This document shows positions 1 to 10,698 of a DNA stretch of 64,000 bases, piece after piece; position 1 is the first letter of the stretch; each line of letters begins with the position of its first letter. Origin of the DNA: Paraconiothyrium sp. Pb-2020 (lineage: Eukaryota > Ascomycota > Dothideomycetes > Pleosporales > Didymosphaeriaceae); assembly GCA_022419385.1 (NCBI GenBank), contig JAJUBI010000004.1, positions 2,833,286 to 2,897,285 on the forward strand, in the 5' to 3' direction. The translations under genes and the position numbers were made by a program. The notes below the pieces were generated by a model that made no database searches, was not told where the DNA came from, and saw only the letters and a program-made list of their open reading frames with translations.

Positions 1-1242
1 CGTGTTCTCGGCCAGCGCATACAAGCTCTCAGTGCTCCGTTGTGCGAGAGGAAATTTTGTCAACGAAGCGATGACATCTTGCGCATCCACCATAGGTTCG
101 AACCTCTTCTGCAAGAGGTAGTCGGCTCTATCCTCGCATTCGGCCTCGACGGGACTAGGCAAGCCTTCAATCCATGGTCCGGGAAGATCAGAGTCGGATA
201 GCGCATCATCCTCTGGATCTAGAGGAGGCAATTTCGGCGGGGGGATGGGCGTGGAAGTACCTTCTTTCGGGGTTCTTGTCCGCGAAGCCGACTTTGCTGG
301 TAAATATATCTTGGGTACGGCGACTGGAACAGGAATCTTGGCGTCTGGATCTTTATAGGCTTGCACGAGTGCTGACGGTGGTGAGCCCGGCGGTGTCTGG
401 GATGGGCAGATGACGTCGCCCATTTTCTCATAGTCGCCACTCCCTTCTGTTTTATGTTTCTTTTGAATATCGTCAAGATCATCATCGGTGAAGTCGTTCA
501 TGGTTTCGTCGGCATCTGAGAATTCGTTCATGGTTTCGTCTTCCAGTTCGGGCGATCGCTTAGCGTCTTCAACAGCCGACTCCTGATTGGACGGCTCCTC
601 ATCGTCTTCTTCCACTAACGGAAAGGCGGGTGCAGCATTGCGAGATGGTCGAGTGCGCAAAGGAGATGTCGTTCGTGGTGCAGCAGATGCTGTTCCACCT
701 CTGCCTCCACGACTTCCTCTACCCCTTCCTCCTCTGCCGCGACTGCCCCTGCTTCCGCGACCACCGCGGCCACGGCCCCTGCCCCGGGTAGCGGCAGGCT
801 GGGGCGAAGGAATCTCGTCGCTCTCGTCATCACTCATTGTATCAGAATGAGTGAAGAGAGTGCTCATTGCAGGTGGCTCGGATCGCTCGCTGAATCTCCG
901 TTTCCTGGAATTTTTCTGTTCCTTGAGGCCGTCCAAAAAATCGCGTGGAAGGCCAAACACGTGGAAAATGGGCGCCTCATAGATACCGTAGACAACGTTA
1001 CCGGCTTCAAGGTCCGCATAATTGGCAATAGTTGAAGCTTGACGAGTGGTCTTTCTTGTCTGCGGAGTTGTGCTGGATTGATGTGAATTGGCTCTTGGTG
1101 ACACAATGTCTGGCTTGCTGTCTGGTTTTGCAGCTGACTTTGAACCGCGACCAGAACGTGTCCGCGAAGGCGGCTCATCATCCTGCTGATTTGCGTTGCG
1201 GCGCTGCGACGAACGCCCTGGAAGATTCCTAGGACCAGCCAT
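1..1242 (-). CDS. RGG-rich hypothetical protein, 3' part outside window
   Basis: A single open frame reads from an ATG at 1242 to the left edge without a stop (414 codons seen), so the C-terminus is missing. The N-terminal 60 residues are basic and low in complexity. Around residues 80-115 lies a more ordered stretch (YADLEAGNVVYG, then a FHVFGLPRDF patch) followed by basic residues. Residues about 146-176 form a glycine/arginine-rich RGG block, then an acidic stretch with a near-duplicate DETMNEF / DETMNDF motif. The last visible residues look ordered again (LTKFPLAQRSTESLYALAEN). RGG blocks usually bind RNA or are arginine-methylated, so a nuclear or RNA-linked role is plausible, but I do not recognise the family. 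It is divergent from the MTC1 gene. Confidence 0.75.
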   Translation of the reverse strand, partial: MAGPRNLPGRSSQRRNANQQDDEPPSRTRSGRGSKSAAKPDSKPDIVSPRANSHQSSTTPQTRKTTRQASTIANYADLEAGNVVYGIYEAPIFHVFGLPRDFLDGLKEQKNSRKRRFSERSEPPAMSTLFTHSDTMSDDESDEIPSPQPAATRGRGRGRGGRGSRGSRGRGGRGRGSRGGRGGTASAAPRTTSPLRTRPSRNAAPAFPLVEEDDEEPSNQESAVEDAKRSPELEDETMNEFSDADETMNDFTDDDLDDIQKKHKTEGSGDYEKMGDVICPSQTPPGSPPSALVQAYKDPDAKIPVPVAVPKIYLPAKSASRTRTPKEGTSTPIPPPKLPPLDPEDDALSDSDLPGPWIEGLPSPVEAECEDRADYLLQKRFEPMVDAQDVIASLTKFPLAQRSTESLYALAENT

Positions 1243-1726
1243 TGATGCGGGATGACGGCCCAACAAGATTGTTGTGGTCAACGGGAGGAGAAGGGTGGAT
1301 TCAATTCATGGAATGGTAGGTACCGTCCCGGGGGAGGCGTAGCGCGATCGCAGTCAGGGTGACGGTCGCATGCGCCAAAAAGAAGACCACCAAGTAGGCG
1401 CGCAGCGCTGGAAGATTGGAACTTGGGGTATTCTTGAAAGAGCAGCAATACTCCGCACTTTCAGGGATTCCTCGATCCAAGTGGAGATGGTTGATGCTGG
1501 CAGGCGTGATCTTTGTCTTGAGGCGCTCTGGCTGCTCTTGCAAAACCCGATCTTGGCACTGCGCTCTGATTGGCCGCCTATTGCTCTGGCATTATGCAGC
1601 ACCAACAATGGCCGCTGCACTCCACAATAGCTCCGCTCGGTATGCAGCTTCCCTATTGTTTAACCTGACATTCACCAAACACGCTCCCGACACAATAAGC
1701 TGCACCACACCTTGAACACCTCCATC
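1243..1726. promoter_or_regulatory. shared intergenic region between two divergent genes
   Basis: 484 bases separate the start codons of the RGG-rich gene (leftward) and MTC1 (rightward), so both promoters must lie here. I see no convincing TATA box or coding signal; the short open frames lack codon structure. Confidence 0.5.
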
Positions 1727-3321
1727 ATGCCGCCTAAGACGGTCGAGGAGCAACTAGCCGAGCTCGAAATGGAGGCGGAGGCACCCGCTGCACCCCCGCC
1801 TAAGAGCTCCAAGGCCGCCAAAGCTCCGCGCAAGACGGCCCAGCAGGACATCGACGCCCTCAAGGAGCTCGAGGAGCTGGAGGCGCTTGAGAAGTTCCAG
1901 GCACCCGAAGCGCCACGGCCTTCCAGTCGCTCAAACACACCGAAGCTATCGTCCTCGTCGACCGCATCCAGCAAAAAGGCAGGCGTTGCAACACCGTCGT
2001 CCAGCGGTTCCGGACGTACCAGCGAGGAGAAAGCACAGCCAACGAGGAAATCGGGAGAGAGCGCGCGATCATTCCACCAGAGTTTCGCTCCTACTGAAGA
2101 GGAGCCCGTGAAGCCAGCAGAAGCACCCCAGCAGCAATCGGGCGGATGGGGCTGGGGAGGCTTCAGCGTCGGGGGTCTGCTATCGACAGCAACTGCGACT
2201 GCCGATGCAGCGAGGAAGCGGGCTGAAGCAGCATACCAAGAACTGCAGAAGAATGAGGAAGCACAGCGGTGGGCAGAACAAGTGCGAGGAGTGCGAGGAA
2301 ATGTCAATTTGGGAGCATTGCGTGGACTCGGTATGCTCCTCCTCACTACCTCCAATTTGAACACAATTGACAACATCTAGGAGAGGAATTGCAGAAACGC
2401 GCCATCCCGACCTTCACAAACCTTGTCCACACCCTCGCCCCACCCATCTCCCAACACGAGCGCCTCCAGATCCACATTACCCATGACTTGATCGGCTACC
2501 CCTCGCTCGATCCCATTATCTACCAGACCTTCTCTTCAGTGATGTCGCAAGTTGAGGGCGGTGACCTGCTTGTCATCCAGCGAGGCTCAGAGTCGACACA
2601 GCGAAGCTCGACAGACGGTCACCGCAGCAGCAGCAGCGCAGGCTGGAACGACGGCCCATGGTGGCGCGATACCGAAAAACGGGACTTGAGCGTCGTTAAG
2701 GGCCTCCCAGAGGGTACGAAACTCGTCAGAGTAAGCGCCGAGAGCTACGCGAACGAATTCTTCAACGCGAGAGGAGGCTTGGAAGAGGCAGCGAAGCAGG
2801 CGACCGAGGTTCTGAGCGAGTCGAATCCTGTCCGAAGTAGTGACATCTTCTTGGCTATACAGGCGATCAGCTACAGTACGCCGGAAGAGCTCTTCAAAAC
2901 TCCGCCGTCATCGGAGGAGAAGTTGAGCAATATCGAGGAACCCAAGGAGACAGAGGAGCTGGTAGTTTTTGCTGTCTACTTGCACGATCCTATTCACGGC
3001 ATCAGTTACAAAGCACTCAGTCAGGCATTCCCTGCGAAGTGGGTTGAGTGGCTTGATGCGCCTTCGCCGACTGAAGAAGCTGGAGAGGAGCCACAGCTGC
3101 CCGCAGAGATCCAACAAATCATCCAAGATGGAGGTGTTGATCCTCGTGAGTGGGCTGCCGAATGGATGTCCGAGGTCATCAGCCTCAGTGTCGGCGTCGT
3201 TGCCCAGCGCTACGTCGCGCGCAGGATTGGTGTAGGTGAGGGCGGCATCGGCCGTGGGAAGGCCCGTGAAGCAGTCGTTGAAGCCGGAGGTGGTGAAGCT
3301 GCGCGCGCTGGTATCATTTGA
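1727..3321 (+). CDS. MTC1: Maintenance of telomere capping protein 1 (MTC1-like, DUF5427)
   Basis: Two exons, 1727-2330 and 2381-3321, give 514 residues. The 50-nt intron (GTATGC...CTAG) joins ...LRGL to GEELQKRAIP in frame. The N-terminal half is low-complexity, with Ala/Glu/Lys and a Ser-rich linker. A Gly/Trp patch (GGWGWGGF) then leads into an Ala-rich amphipathic helix and the conserved C-terminal region, including the HDLIGYPSLDP stretch. This layout is that of the fungal MTC1/DUF5427 family, linked in yeast genetics to telomere capping and later to vesicle traffic; the molecular activity is unknown. The start is the first ATG (PPKTVEEQL); an upstream TTG was not used. The assignment rests on recalled family features. 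Confidence 0.82.
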
Positions 3322-3763
3322 TAAGCGTGCGTCTTAGTCCTTCATTAGCATCAATACCTCTCCTGGCGTTCTGGATCTGTTGCGGTTGGCGTATCATCTA
3401 TTTCATTTGGATCTGTAGCGGTTCTGGCAATGCAGCTTTCACTGACGCACGCTCGTCAACTCGTGTTCTGTGTACAATCTCGTTCCTAATGGCTAACTCC
3501 CCACTCTTCCTCGGCGCATGTGTGAAGCATTGCATCGGTACCACACTCTGTCTCAGGCAGGTAGCCCTCCGACTACACCATCATATCGTCTACTTCCGGT
3601 ACCGCTGTAATGCCTTGCCGCACCACGTCTCTTCTGCAAGGTTCCAAGGTCTTCAGAACCCCCTCAAGGGCATGCCGCTTTTTCTTCCTCTCGTGACTGC
3701 GCCTTTTCCTGTGTCTTTTTTTATACACCCAATATCGAGTTATCCCCAGCTCCCTTCCATCCT
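3322..3763. other. intergenic, convergent 3' ends
   Basis: 442 bases between the stop of MTC1 and the stop of the opposing DUF2462 gene. Pyrimidine-rich, consistent with 3' untranslated sequence. A long plus-strand open frame here overlaps the DUF2462 gene and has no recognisable content. Confidence 0.5.
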
Positions 3764-4076
3764 TCATTTCTTCCCACCCCCTTCCTTGTTAACTTTCTGT
3801 CCTCCGATCCTCCCCTCCTTCTTCCCGCCCTTCAGCACCTCCAAATGCCCCGCCTTCTCCGCGAGCAGCTTCTCCGTTTTCGCTGTGAGTTGGCTCGTCG
3901 CTTTCTTCTTCAACTTCTGTTGTGATACGAGATTTTGCTTTTTCGGCTTGATGACGCGGTTACCGCGTTGAGGGCCGGTGGGCCTGGGTGAAGAGTTAGT
4001 AGGTGTTGGAAGCGGAAGGGAAGCATTACTTTTTGGGAGCGGAAGATTTGCGGGGTTTGACGGCGCCTTGAGCCAT
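3764..4076 (-). CDS. UPF0390/DUF2462 family small basic protein
   Basis: Two exons on the minus strand, 4030-4076 and 3764-3983, split by a 46-nt intron (GTAATG...CCAG), encode 88 residues. The product is Lys-rich: it begins MAQGAVKPRK, contains the family-typical PQRGNRVIKPKK, and continues through a charged helix (KLLAEKAGHLEVL) to a KKEGR...GGGKK tail. This matches the fungal and animal DUF2462 family (human relative C19orf53), thought to be nucleolar or ribosome-associated from its composition; its function is not established. The join is supported by the family sequence running straight across the splice site (SAPKK|PTGPQRG). The gene is too fragmented to appear as one open frame. Confidence 0.88.
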
Positions 4077-6008
4077 TTTTATTGTCTAGTGGAATGCTGG
4101 GGACGTGAAACAGTGGAGACAAGAGTCGAGTGGTTTTATGCGGAGTTGTGTTGAAAGTTCTAGAGATTTGCGCAAAGCGGAGTTACGGTGAATGATCTGT
4201 TGTTGCGGCTAAAAAGTTCGCGATGAATTCCGCGGGGAAGGCTAGCGTGAGAGGGATTAGCGCGGTTGCATAGCATGTCCACAGCGGCACAGCGCACGTG
4301 TTGTACATCACCCCTTCACATTGCGACCCATCGATTAAGACAATAAGGTTTGGCTCAGTACCATATGCTTCGGCGCATGATTGAGGCACTCCACCAGGTC
4401 AAAAATCCCCTCGAGCTACGCCTCCAAACATAAAGCTAGAGAATGAAGATGATACAGTCTCAGGCTGCAATACCAAATCAAAGATTCGAATGCTGCATCG
4501 CTAAGCCTTCAGTAACACAGCTTAGTCAAACTTTCATTGAGGCGCTGAACCGATTCAATATATATTGGAAATCGGCTTCTGAAGCATGTACTACACGCGT
4601 TGTCCCAGGAAGCCTACCGTCTGAGGATGGTCCCTTTCTGTAAAGATTTCGAAGGGTTCGAGAAGAAAAGCAGTTACTGAGAGTGATTACTGGAACATCA
4701 ATGCTTATGCCAAAGCTTAGCCATTTTGAACTCAGTTGCGGTTTGTAGCGAGACCTGGGACCTTATCGCAATTCCAACGACAGCTAGCCAAGATCTTCGC
4801 CCTCATGGCATATGTAGCTGCAGGTGTTTGCGCTGCTGATCCAAAGATGGACGTTGCAGCCTTGGATAGGATTTCCAACGGCACTGATCGAGATGACAAG
4901 CCGTACTATATAATTGCCTATGGAATTCCGAACGATCCTATCCGAGGTGATGCTGGCGAATCGGACCATGTTGGCTTGCGATTGATCTTGGGTGTCTCGA
5001 GCTTTCCATGTTCGTATGTGGTTATTTCCTTGTGAGTATTCCAACTGATCGTTTTCATTCACTTGTAAAAGGCTGGAGCATATCAATAGCAGTCACTAAG
5101 AGACAAGAATTTACTAGTATATATATTATTGTCGTTAAGTTTATCTTTGTACGATACTTAGTCTACATGTCAATTGGCGAGTTGGTTACCTACCTGTATT
5201 ATATCTGAACTTTGAGTGATCCTGCCTGACTCATTCGGCGTCAGTTTGAGCCGCGGGCACTCAGGAGCTTACTGTTCTTTTTGCTACCAGTAAGAGTCTC
5301 ACAGATCAATCTTGAATATTACAACCCTTTTATATTGAGTTGGTTATGAAGTATACTCTTGCGCGAATGTGTATATCGGCCGTACTGTATTAGGTCAGCC
5401 GCAGCGTACGTTCCCACATGCCATAATTGACCCTTCGTTCACTTCTACGCTTATAGCTGGTCTTTATCTTAATTGAGATCTCCATGTGGTTCGCCGTCCT
5501 GATCGGGTATACCTAAGATGCACCCGCACAGTTGGCGCCTCGCTTAACTGCCGGTATTCTCCCCGTCGGCGTCATTCCCGCACCCCAAAACTTTGCACTA
5601 GACTACCGTACCCGCCGCCTATTCCACCGCACCAATTGCTTACTCCGGCCAGCAAAATATCTCGCTCTGTATTGGCTGCTAACCGTTAGCTAGTGGAGAG
5701 CTCCACGAGCCCCTCCTTGAATGACAGCTCCGAGGTCATCAAAGGACCTGCGGCGGCCTTTAGAAAAGGCTTGGTGCCCCCACGAAAGAGATACATTATT
5801 CACTTATCGCGTGTGACACGTATAGGCGGATTGCCTCGTAGAATTTCTTTGGAACTCATTGGCCTTTGATTGGAATACCCTGGTGTCCATTGCCCCGGTA
5901 CTGACGTGTACAGCTTCCGAAGCACTTATTGTATCTGCAGCTGTTGCATCTGTTCGTCATTCATAGTTGGGATCATCTCCAAATCTTTGATTCCAAAGAA
6001 AACTCACA
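4077..6008. other. 1.9-kb intergenic region
   Basis: No gene I can support. A 76-codon frame from an ATG at 4805 has a mildly hydrophobic start and a possible GTGAGT donor near its end, but no family signature. The stretch about 5095-5210 is notably A+T-rich. The last 100 bases carry the DHAD 5' leader. Confidence 0.4.
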
Positions 6009-8164
6009 ATGGATCCTCGCAACGCAGAACAAGAGACTCAACCAGAGGAGCCTCGTTTCCTGAACTTCAAGCACCTACCCGAAGGCACACAGCGAGACGG
6101 AAAGCCCGTGTTAAATCGATGGTCTACTACACTCACGAACGGTCATGACTTCCCAGGAGCGCAGGTAATTACTCATTTACATGTATGTCCGAGACCAAAT
6201 TTCTGACATCACATGCGAGAAAGGCTATGCTCTACGCCGCCGGTGTTCCCAACAAGCAAGCGATGAAAACGCAACCCCACGTCGGTATCGCGAGTGTTTG
6301 GTGGGAAGGTAATCCTTGCAAGTACGTCTCCCACGTGCCGACGTCATTGCATATATTAACAAACGTGCAGCATGCATTGTAAGTTTCCTAATTGGGATTT
6401 GTACATATCCTGGAAAGCTAGTCGAAAAGAAAACCGAGCGCGATAAGCATAATCTTATAATCTTGGGTGAAGAACGGTCAAGAACTGACACTCCATTTGC
6501 ATAGTGCTCGACCTAGGCAAGGAAGTTAAGAAGAACTGTGTTCAAGATGATATGCTTGCATGGCAATATAATACTGTCGGAGTGTCAGATGGAATCACAA
6601 TGGGAGGAGAAGGTATGTCTGGCATCCACCACACTCGGTTCTCCTGACCGGTTTCAAAAAAGGAATGCGCTTCTCTCTTCAAACCCGCGAGATCATAGCC
6701 GACTCCATCGAAACCGTGACTTGCGCCCAACATCACGACGCCTGCATCGCGATCCCCGGCTGCGACAAAAACATGCCAGGCGTCATTATGGCTTTTGCGC
6801 GGCACAACCGGCCCTCTCTCATGATTTACGGCGGCAGCATCAAGCCAGGCTACTCGGAGACTCTTAAGAAGCCCATCAATATCAGCACGGCTTATGAGGG
6901 CTTCGGCGCGTACGTGTACAAGACGCTCAAGAGTGCTGAGGAGGGGAAATATAGTCCTGATGAGATTATGGAGGATATTGAGAAGAATGCGTGTCCTGGA
7001 GCGGGGGCATGTGGAGGGATGTACACAGCGAATACTATGAGCACAAGTATTGAGGGTATGTGTAACCTTCTTCTGACGAGATAAGATGTCGGCGAAAGCT
7101 AACGTGAGACAGCAATGGGCCTCTCTCTTCCCAACTCCTCGACCACGCCGGCAGAAAGCCCAGCCAAGATGCGCGAGTGTGCCAAAGCCGCTGCCGCAAT
7201 CCGCGTCTGCATGGAGCAAAACATCACGCCCCGTAAGCTCATGACCAAGGAATCTTTCGAGAATGCCCTCGTTATGATGATGGCTCTCGGTGGCTCTACG
7301 AACGCCGTTCTGCACCTACTCGCCATGGCTGGTACGGCGGGCGTACCACTCAATCTAGATGACTTTCAACGCGTCTCAGATAAGATACCCTTCCTTGCGG
7401 ACCTTGCTCCCTCTGGGAAATACTTCGCCGCCGATCTCTTTGAAATCGGTGGCATGCCCGCAGTGATGAAGTTGATGGTCGCGGCAGGCTTGTTGAACGG
7501 CGACATTCCGACCGTCACAGGCAAGACGTTAAAAGAGAACATCGAGCCGTACCCATCGCTGCCTCAGGATCAGGTCATTATCCGGCCTTTGAACAACCCC
7601 ATTAAGAAGACTGGCCATATTGAAATTTTGAGAGGTAATCTTGCGCCGTTGGGTGCAGTAGCGAAGATCACTGGCAAAGAAGGGCTACTATTCAAAGGCA
7701 AAGCGTTGGTGTTTGACAAGGAGCATGAGCTCGATGCCGCGTTGAACGCTGGCACCATCCCACGCGGCGAAAACGTGGTGGTCGTCGTGCGCTACGAGGG
7801 ACCAAAGGGTGGTCCGGGAATGCCAGAGCAGCTCAAGGCGAGTGCGGCCATTATGGGTGCGAAGTTGACGAACATTGCACTGATTACGGATGGGCGGTAC
7901 TCGGGTGCGTCGCATGGCTTTATTGTTGGACACATATGCCCTGAGGCTGCGGTGGGTGGACCAGTGGCTGTGGTGAGGAATGGAGATGTCATCACGATTG
8001 ATGCAGAGAAGAACAGGATTGACATGGATGTATCTCATGAGGAGATCCAGAGGAGGCTAAGTGAGTGGAAGAAGCCGAAGGCGGCAGTGACGAGGGGTGT
8101 GCTTGCAAAGTATGCTAGGCTGGTGGGAGATGCGAGCACAGGAGCGATGACGGATCTGTTCTAG
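6009..8164 (+). CDS. ILV3: Dihydroxy-acid dehydratase (IlvD/Edd family), non-mitochondrial form?
   Basis: Six exons (6009-6164, 6224-6321, 6371-6378, 6505-6612, 6663-7055, 7113-8164) encode 604 residues, the usual length. The enzyme dehydrates 2,3-dihydroxy-isovalerate and 3-methylvalerate in valine/isoleucine synthesis, using an Fe-S cluster. Cluster cysteines are visible at about 84 (GNPCNMH), 157 (GCDKNMPG) and 240 (GACGGMYT); GGSTNAVLHL and GRYSGASHG are also present. Exon 3 is only 8 nt and is needed to keep NPC|NMH|LLDLG intact. The start ATG sits in a good context (CACAATGG). The N-terminus (MDPRNAEQETQPEEP) is acidic with no presequence-like helix, so this may be a cytosolic paralogue rather than the mitochondrial housekeeping copy. 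Confidence 0.93.
6371..6378 (+). other. 8-nt microexon of the DHAD gene
   Basis: CATGCATT lies between an acceptor GTGCAG and a donor GTAAGT. It supplies the end of Asn85 plus Met86 and His87 and one base of Leu88, restoring the invariant CNMHL of IlvD proteins. Skipping it shifts the frame. Confidence 0.85.
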
Positions 8165-8480
8165 AGTTGATTGGAAGCAAGTACCAAGTTGCTTGTATGA
8201 TTGTGGTGGCTGGTTGTTGCGTTGGAGGCGAGGCGAGACTGATTATAATTCTCAAAGTAGATACCAATGCATAAAATGGATTTCACGAAGAATCGAAGAG
8301 TTGGTATCATTGATAATGCATTAGGCAAAGCCACTTTCATTTTTCGACGCCCGAGGCTTCCAAGCCTAGCGCATTCATGAACGCCATAAGCCGTAACCCG
8401 TAGATGACCCACGACCGCGCGCAGCAAATTGCTGTCGACGCGGCGTTCCTCAGTAGTCTAGCCGTCCGTTATGCAAACAT
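8165..8480. other. intergenic, convergent 3' ends of DHAD and RPS19
   Basis: 316 bases between two stops facing each other; nothing beyond presumed 3' untranslated sequence. Confidence 0.5.
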
Positions 8481-9186
8481 CTACTCGTCATCCTCGTCCT
8501 CCTCCTCGGCCTCGAGGGTGGTCTGGGCGATACGGTCCAAATCACGCTGGCCGGCCTGGGTGATGCGGCGTCCACCCTTGTCCTCGTCCTGCTCGACGAC
8601 ACCGATCTTCTCGAGCGACTGGAGGACCTTGCGGTCAACGGAGCCGGAGGCATCAACGTGGTGCGAGGGGCGGGATCCACGGTTCTTGGTGGAGCTATGC
8701 GCTTGTCAGCAAGCTACTCCTTGTGCAAGTATAAATTATACGCATACCCGTGCACCTTCCTCAAGCGGCCAACACCGACAGTCTTGCGCATGTAGACATG
8801 GCGGGCGACGGCAGCAGCGCGAACGTAGTACCAGTCGATGTCCTGGGGAGGGAGCTCCTTGGAATCTATTCTACGTTAATTCCTGCATCCTCTAGTTTGC
8901 GCGGTTGGATACGTACGTCCAGTCTTAACTGTGTCGACCCAGCCTGTAGACCTTGGCGTTAGCGAATGATCCCCCAGTTACGGGATTCAGGCTTTTCCTT
9001 CACCCTATGGGCTGGAACGAACCTGGACTGTTCAGAAGTCAGCATACGACATCACAAGTTTTGCGCACGACAAAGTGCGGGATTGTGGACAACGTACATT
9101 GGGAGCTTTCCCTGGCGCTTCAAGAACGCAGCATAGGCGTTGATGAACTTCTGCGCGTCGACGTCCTTGACTGAGACTCCACCCAT
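8481..9186 (-). CDS. RPS19: 40S ribosomal protein S19 (eS19)
   Basis: Five minus-strand exons (9098-9186, 9023-9027, 8917-8943, 8748-8865, 8481-8694) give 150 residues, the expected size. The product is a component of the small ribosomal subunit head needed for 18S rRNA maturation. The sequence begins MGGVSVKDVDAQKFINAYA, followed by LKRQGKLP|IPGW, VDTVKTG, KELPPQDIDWYYVRAA, VGVGRLRKVHG, RGSRPSHHVDASG and GGRRITQAGQRDLDRIA, all diagnostic. The tail is acidic (EAEEEDEDDE). Exon 2 has only five bases (TCCAG), yet both flanking introns have good branch sites (CTGAC; CTAAC) and acceptors. Its removal destroys the conserved IPGW and shifts the frame. Intron-richness near the 5' end is typical of fungal ribosomal protein genes. 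Confidence 0.96.
9023..9027 (-). other. 5-nt microexon of RPS19
   Basis: TCCAG on the minus strand is preceded by GAACAG and followed by the donor GTTCGT. It completes Ile, encodes Pro and starts Gly of the invariant IPGW. No alternative splice pair I tried keeps the frame. Confidence 0.85.
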
Positions 9187-9573
9187 TGTGATTGTTGGCG
9201 ATGTGTGTTGGAGGAAAGGGCGAGGTGGTCGGTTGTCGAATTGTCGAGTGGAAGGCTGCAGGAGGTTGTTCGGCTTGGTGTGCGCTTGATTTTCGCGGAC
9301 TCGCTTATCGGGGTGTCTTCGGCAGAATGGTTTGACCGAAGCACCACTGGGATCTCGCGGAAGCTTACAAACGACCAACACAACTTGGGCTAGCTCCTAT
9401 CTCGTCATCGAAGTTGCTGCACCCGTCACACTGAGGTCTGTTGAACGATGCATCTCTTATTCATACTTGTCTCGCCTTGGGTTGCCCGGAGCGACTGGAC
9501 TGTGGACGAATTCTAAGCTTTGGGCTTTAACACCAGACTCATCTGCACTGTCGATGATCTCAAAATCGACAAA
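9187..9573. promoter_or_regulatory. divergent promoter region of RPS19 and the MDR reductase
   Basis: 387 bases between two start codons pointing outward. Pyrimidine tracts precede the RPS19 ATG, as usual for ribosomal protein genes. No coding signal. Confidence 0.45.
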
Positions 9574-10698
9574 ATGGAGAGCAGTATCCCTCACAATACG
9601 GCAGCGTGGGCGCTCAAACCCAAAACAAGACCATTGGTAGTGTCTTCTGCGCCCTACAAATCACCGGCAGCAGGGTTTGTCGCGATCAAAGTCCACAGTG
9701 TTGCGGTAAACCCGATCGATTGGATCATGCAAGATCAGGATGTCTTTCGGGCCAATTATCCTACAATCTTCGGATCAGACATTGCCGGCACGATCGCAGA
9801 AGTCGGTGCAAGCGTACACACGTTGAGAGTAGGACAGCGAGTTATCGCGTGAGCAGGGTCTTCGAAGTGAAGCACAATTCCCACGCTGACTATGGCGTAC
9901 AGACATGCTGGAGGCCTTTCATCCAACGATAGTTCCCGCGGAGCGTTCCAGAAATACGTTATCGTCTCACAGAACGCAGTCGCAGAGCTGCCTGACGAAA
10001 TTGGCCTTGAAAGAGGTGTCGTCCTCCCGCTAGGCATTTCGACAGCCGCGGCTGGACTCTATCAGAAAAACTATCTTGCCTTACCATTCCCCAGTCCTGA
10101 TGCAGCGTTGAGTTACGATCGTATCGTCCTGATCTGGGGTGGCAGTAGTAGCGTTGGATCCTGTGCCATTCAATTGGCCGTAGCATCCGGCGCTGAAGTT
10201 TTCGCCACAGCCAGCAGCAGGAACTTCGACTACGTGAAGAAGCTCGGCGCGAGTACATTGTTCGATTACCACGATGCCAATGTTGAAGATCAGATCGTTG
10301 ATGCGTTGGAAGGCAAGACTCTTGCTGGAGTGTACCATGCTGTAGGAGCAGATGGTGCCGTCCAAACATGTGCCCGAATCGCAGACCGTAGCAAGGGTAA
10401 GGCTATTGTTGTTACTGTACGTGGCGTGCCTGATAATGGCATTCCGAGCAGCGTCCGTGTCAAAGCGATATCCTCCAGTACAATTTTCCAGGACGGTAAC
10501 CCGGTCGGACCCGACGTCTGGCGTAGATACCTGCCAAAGGCACTGGCTAAGGGCGCACTTATACCGAAGCCTGACCCCTTGATCGTTGGCAACGGGCTGC
10601 GGTCAGTGCAGCACGGTTTGGACAAGCAAAAGGCGGGTGTGAGTGCTCGGAAGGTGGTGGTGAACAAAATTGATGAAGATTCATCGCATGAAGTATAG
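9574..10698 (+). CDS. MDR-superfamily NAD(P)H oxidoreductase (enoyl-reductase/quinone-reductase type)
   Basis: Two exons, 9574-9848 and 9903-10698, give 356 residues. The 54-nt intron (GTGAGC...ACAG) joins RVIA to HAGGLSS. An N-terminal GroES-like domain has NPIDW where zinc enzymes carry the catalytic cysteine, followed by the GSDIAGTIAEVG motif. A Rossmann nucleotide-binding motif follows (WGGSSSVGSCAIQLA). The missing zinc ligand places it with zinc-independent members such as fungal trans-acting enoyl reductases (LovC/ToxD relatives) and quinone oxidoreductases. No polyketide synthase lies nearby, so a secondary-metabolite role is not supported here. The ATG at 9574 (MESSIPHNTAAW) is preferred; the frame is open further upstream but only to a TTG. 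Substrate unknown. Confidence 0.85.

Noticed and set aside
1672..2376. 234-codon minus-strand open frame
   Set aside because: Antisense to MTC1 exon 1; Ser/Ala-rich composition is the mirror of the sense codons and the opposite strand has family conservation.
3318..3971. 217-codon plus-strand open frame
   Set aside because: Overlaps the convincing DUF2462 gene on the other strand and has no domain or signal.
4805..5035. Frame with hydrophobic start (MAYVAAGVCAAD) and GTGAGT at its end
   Set aside because: Could be a first exon of a secreted protein, but no continuation or family match was found.
6542..7315. 257-codon minus-strand frame
   Set aside because: Shadow of DHAD exons and introns; it crosses several splice sites of the real gene.
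6009..10698. Idea that DHAD and the MDR reductase form a metabolite gene cluster
   Set aside because: RPS19 lies between them and no synthase, transporter or pathway regulator is adjacent.
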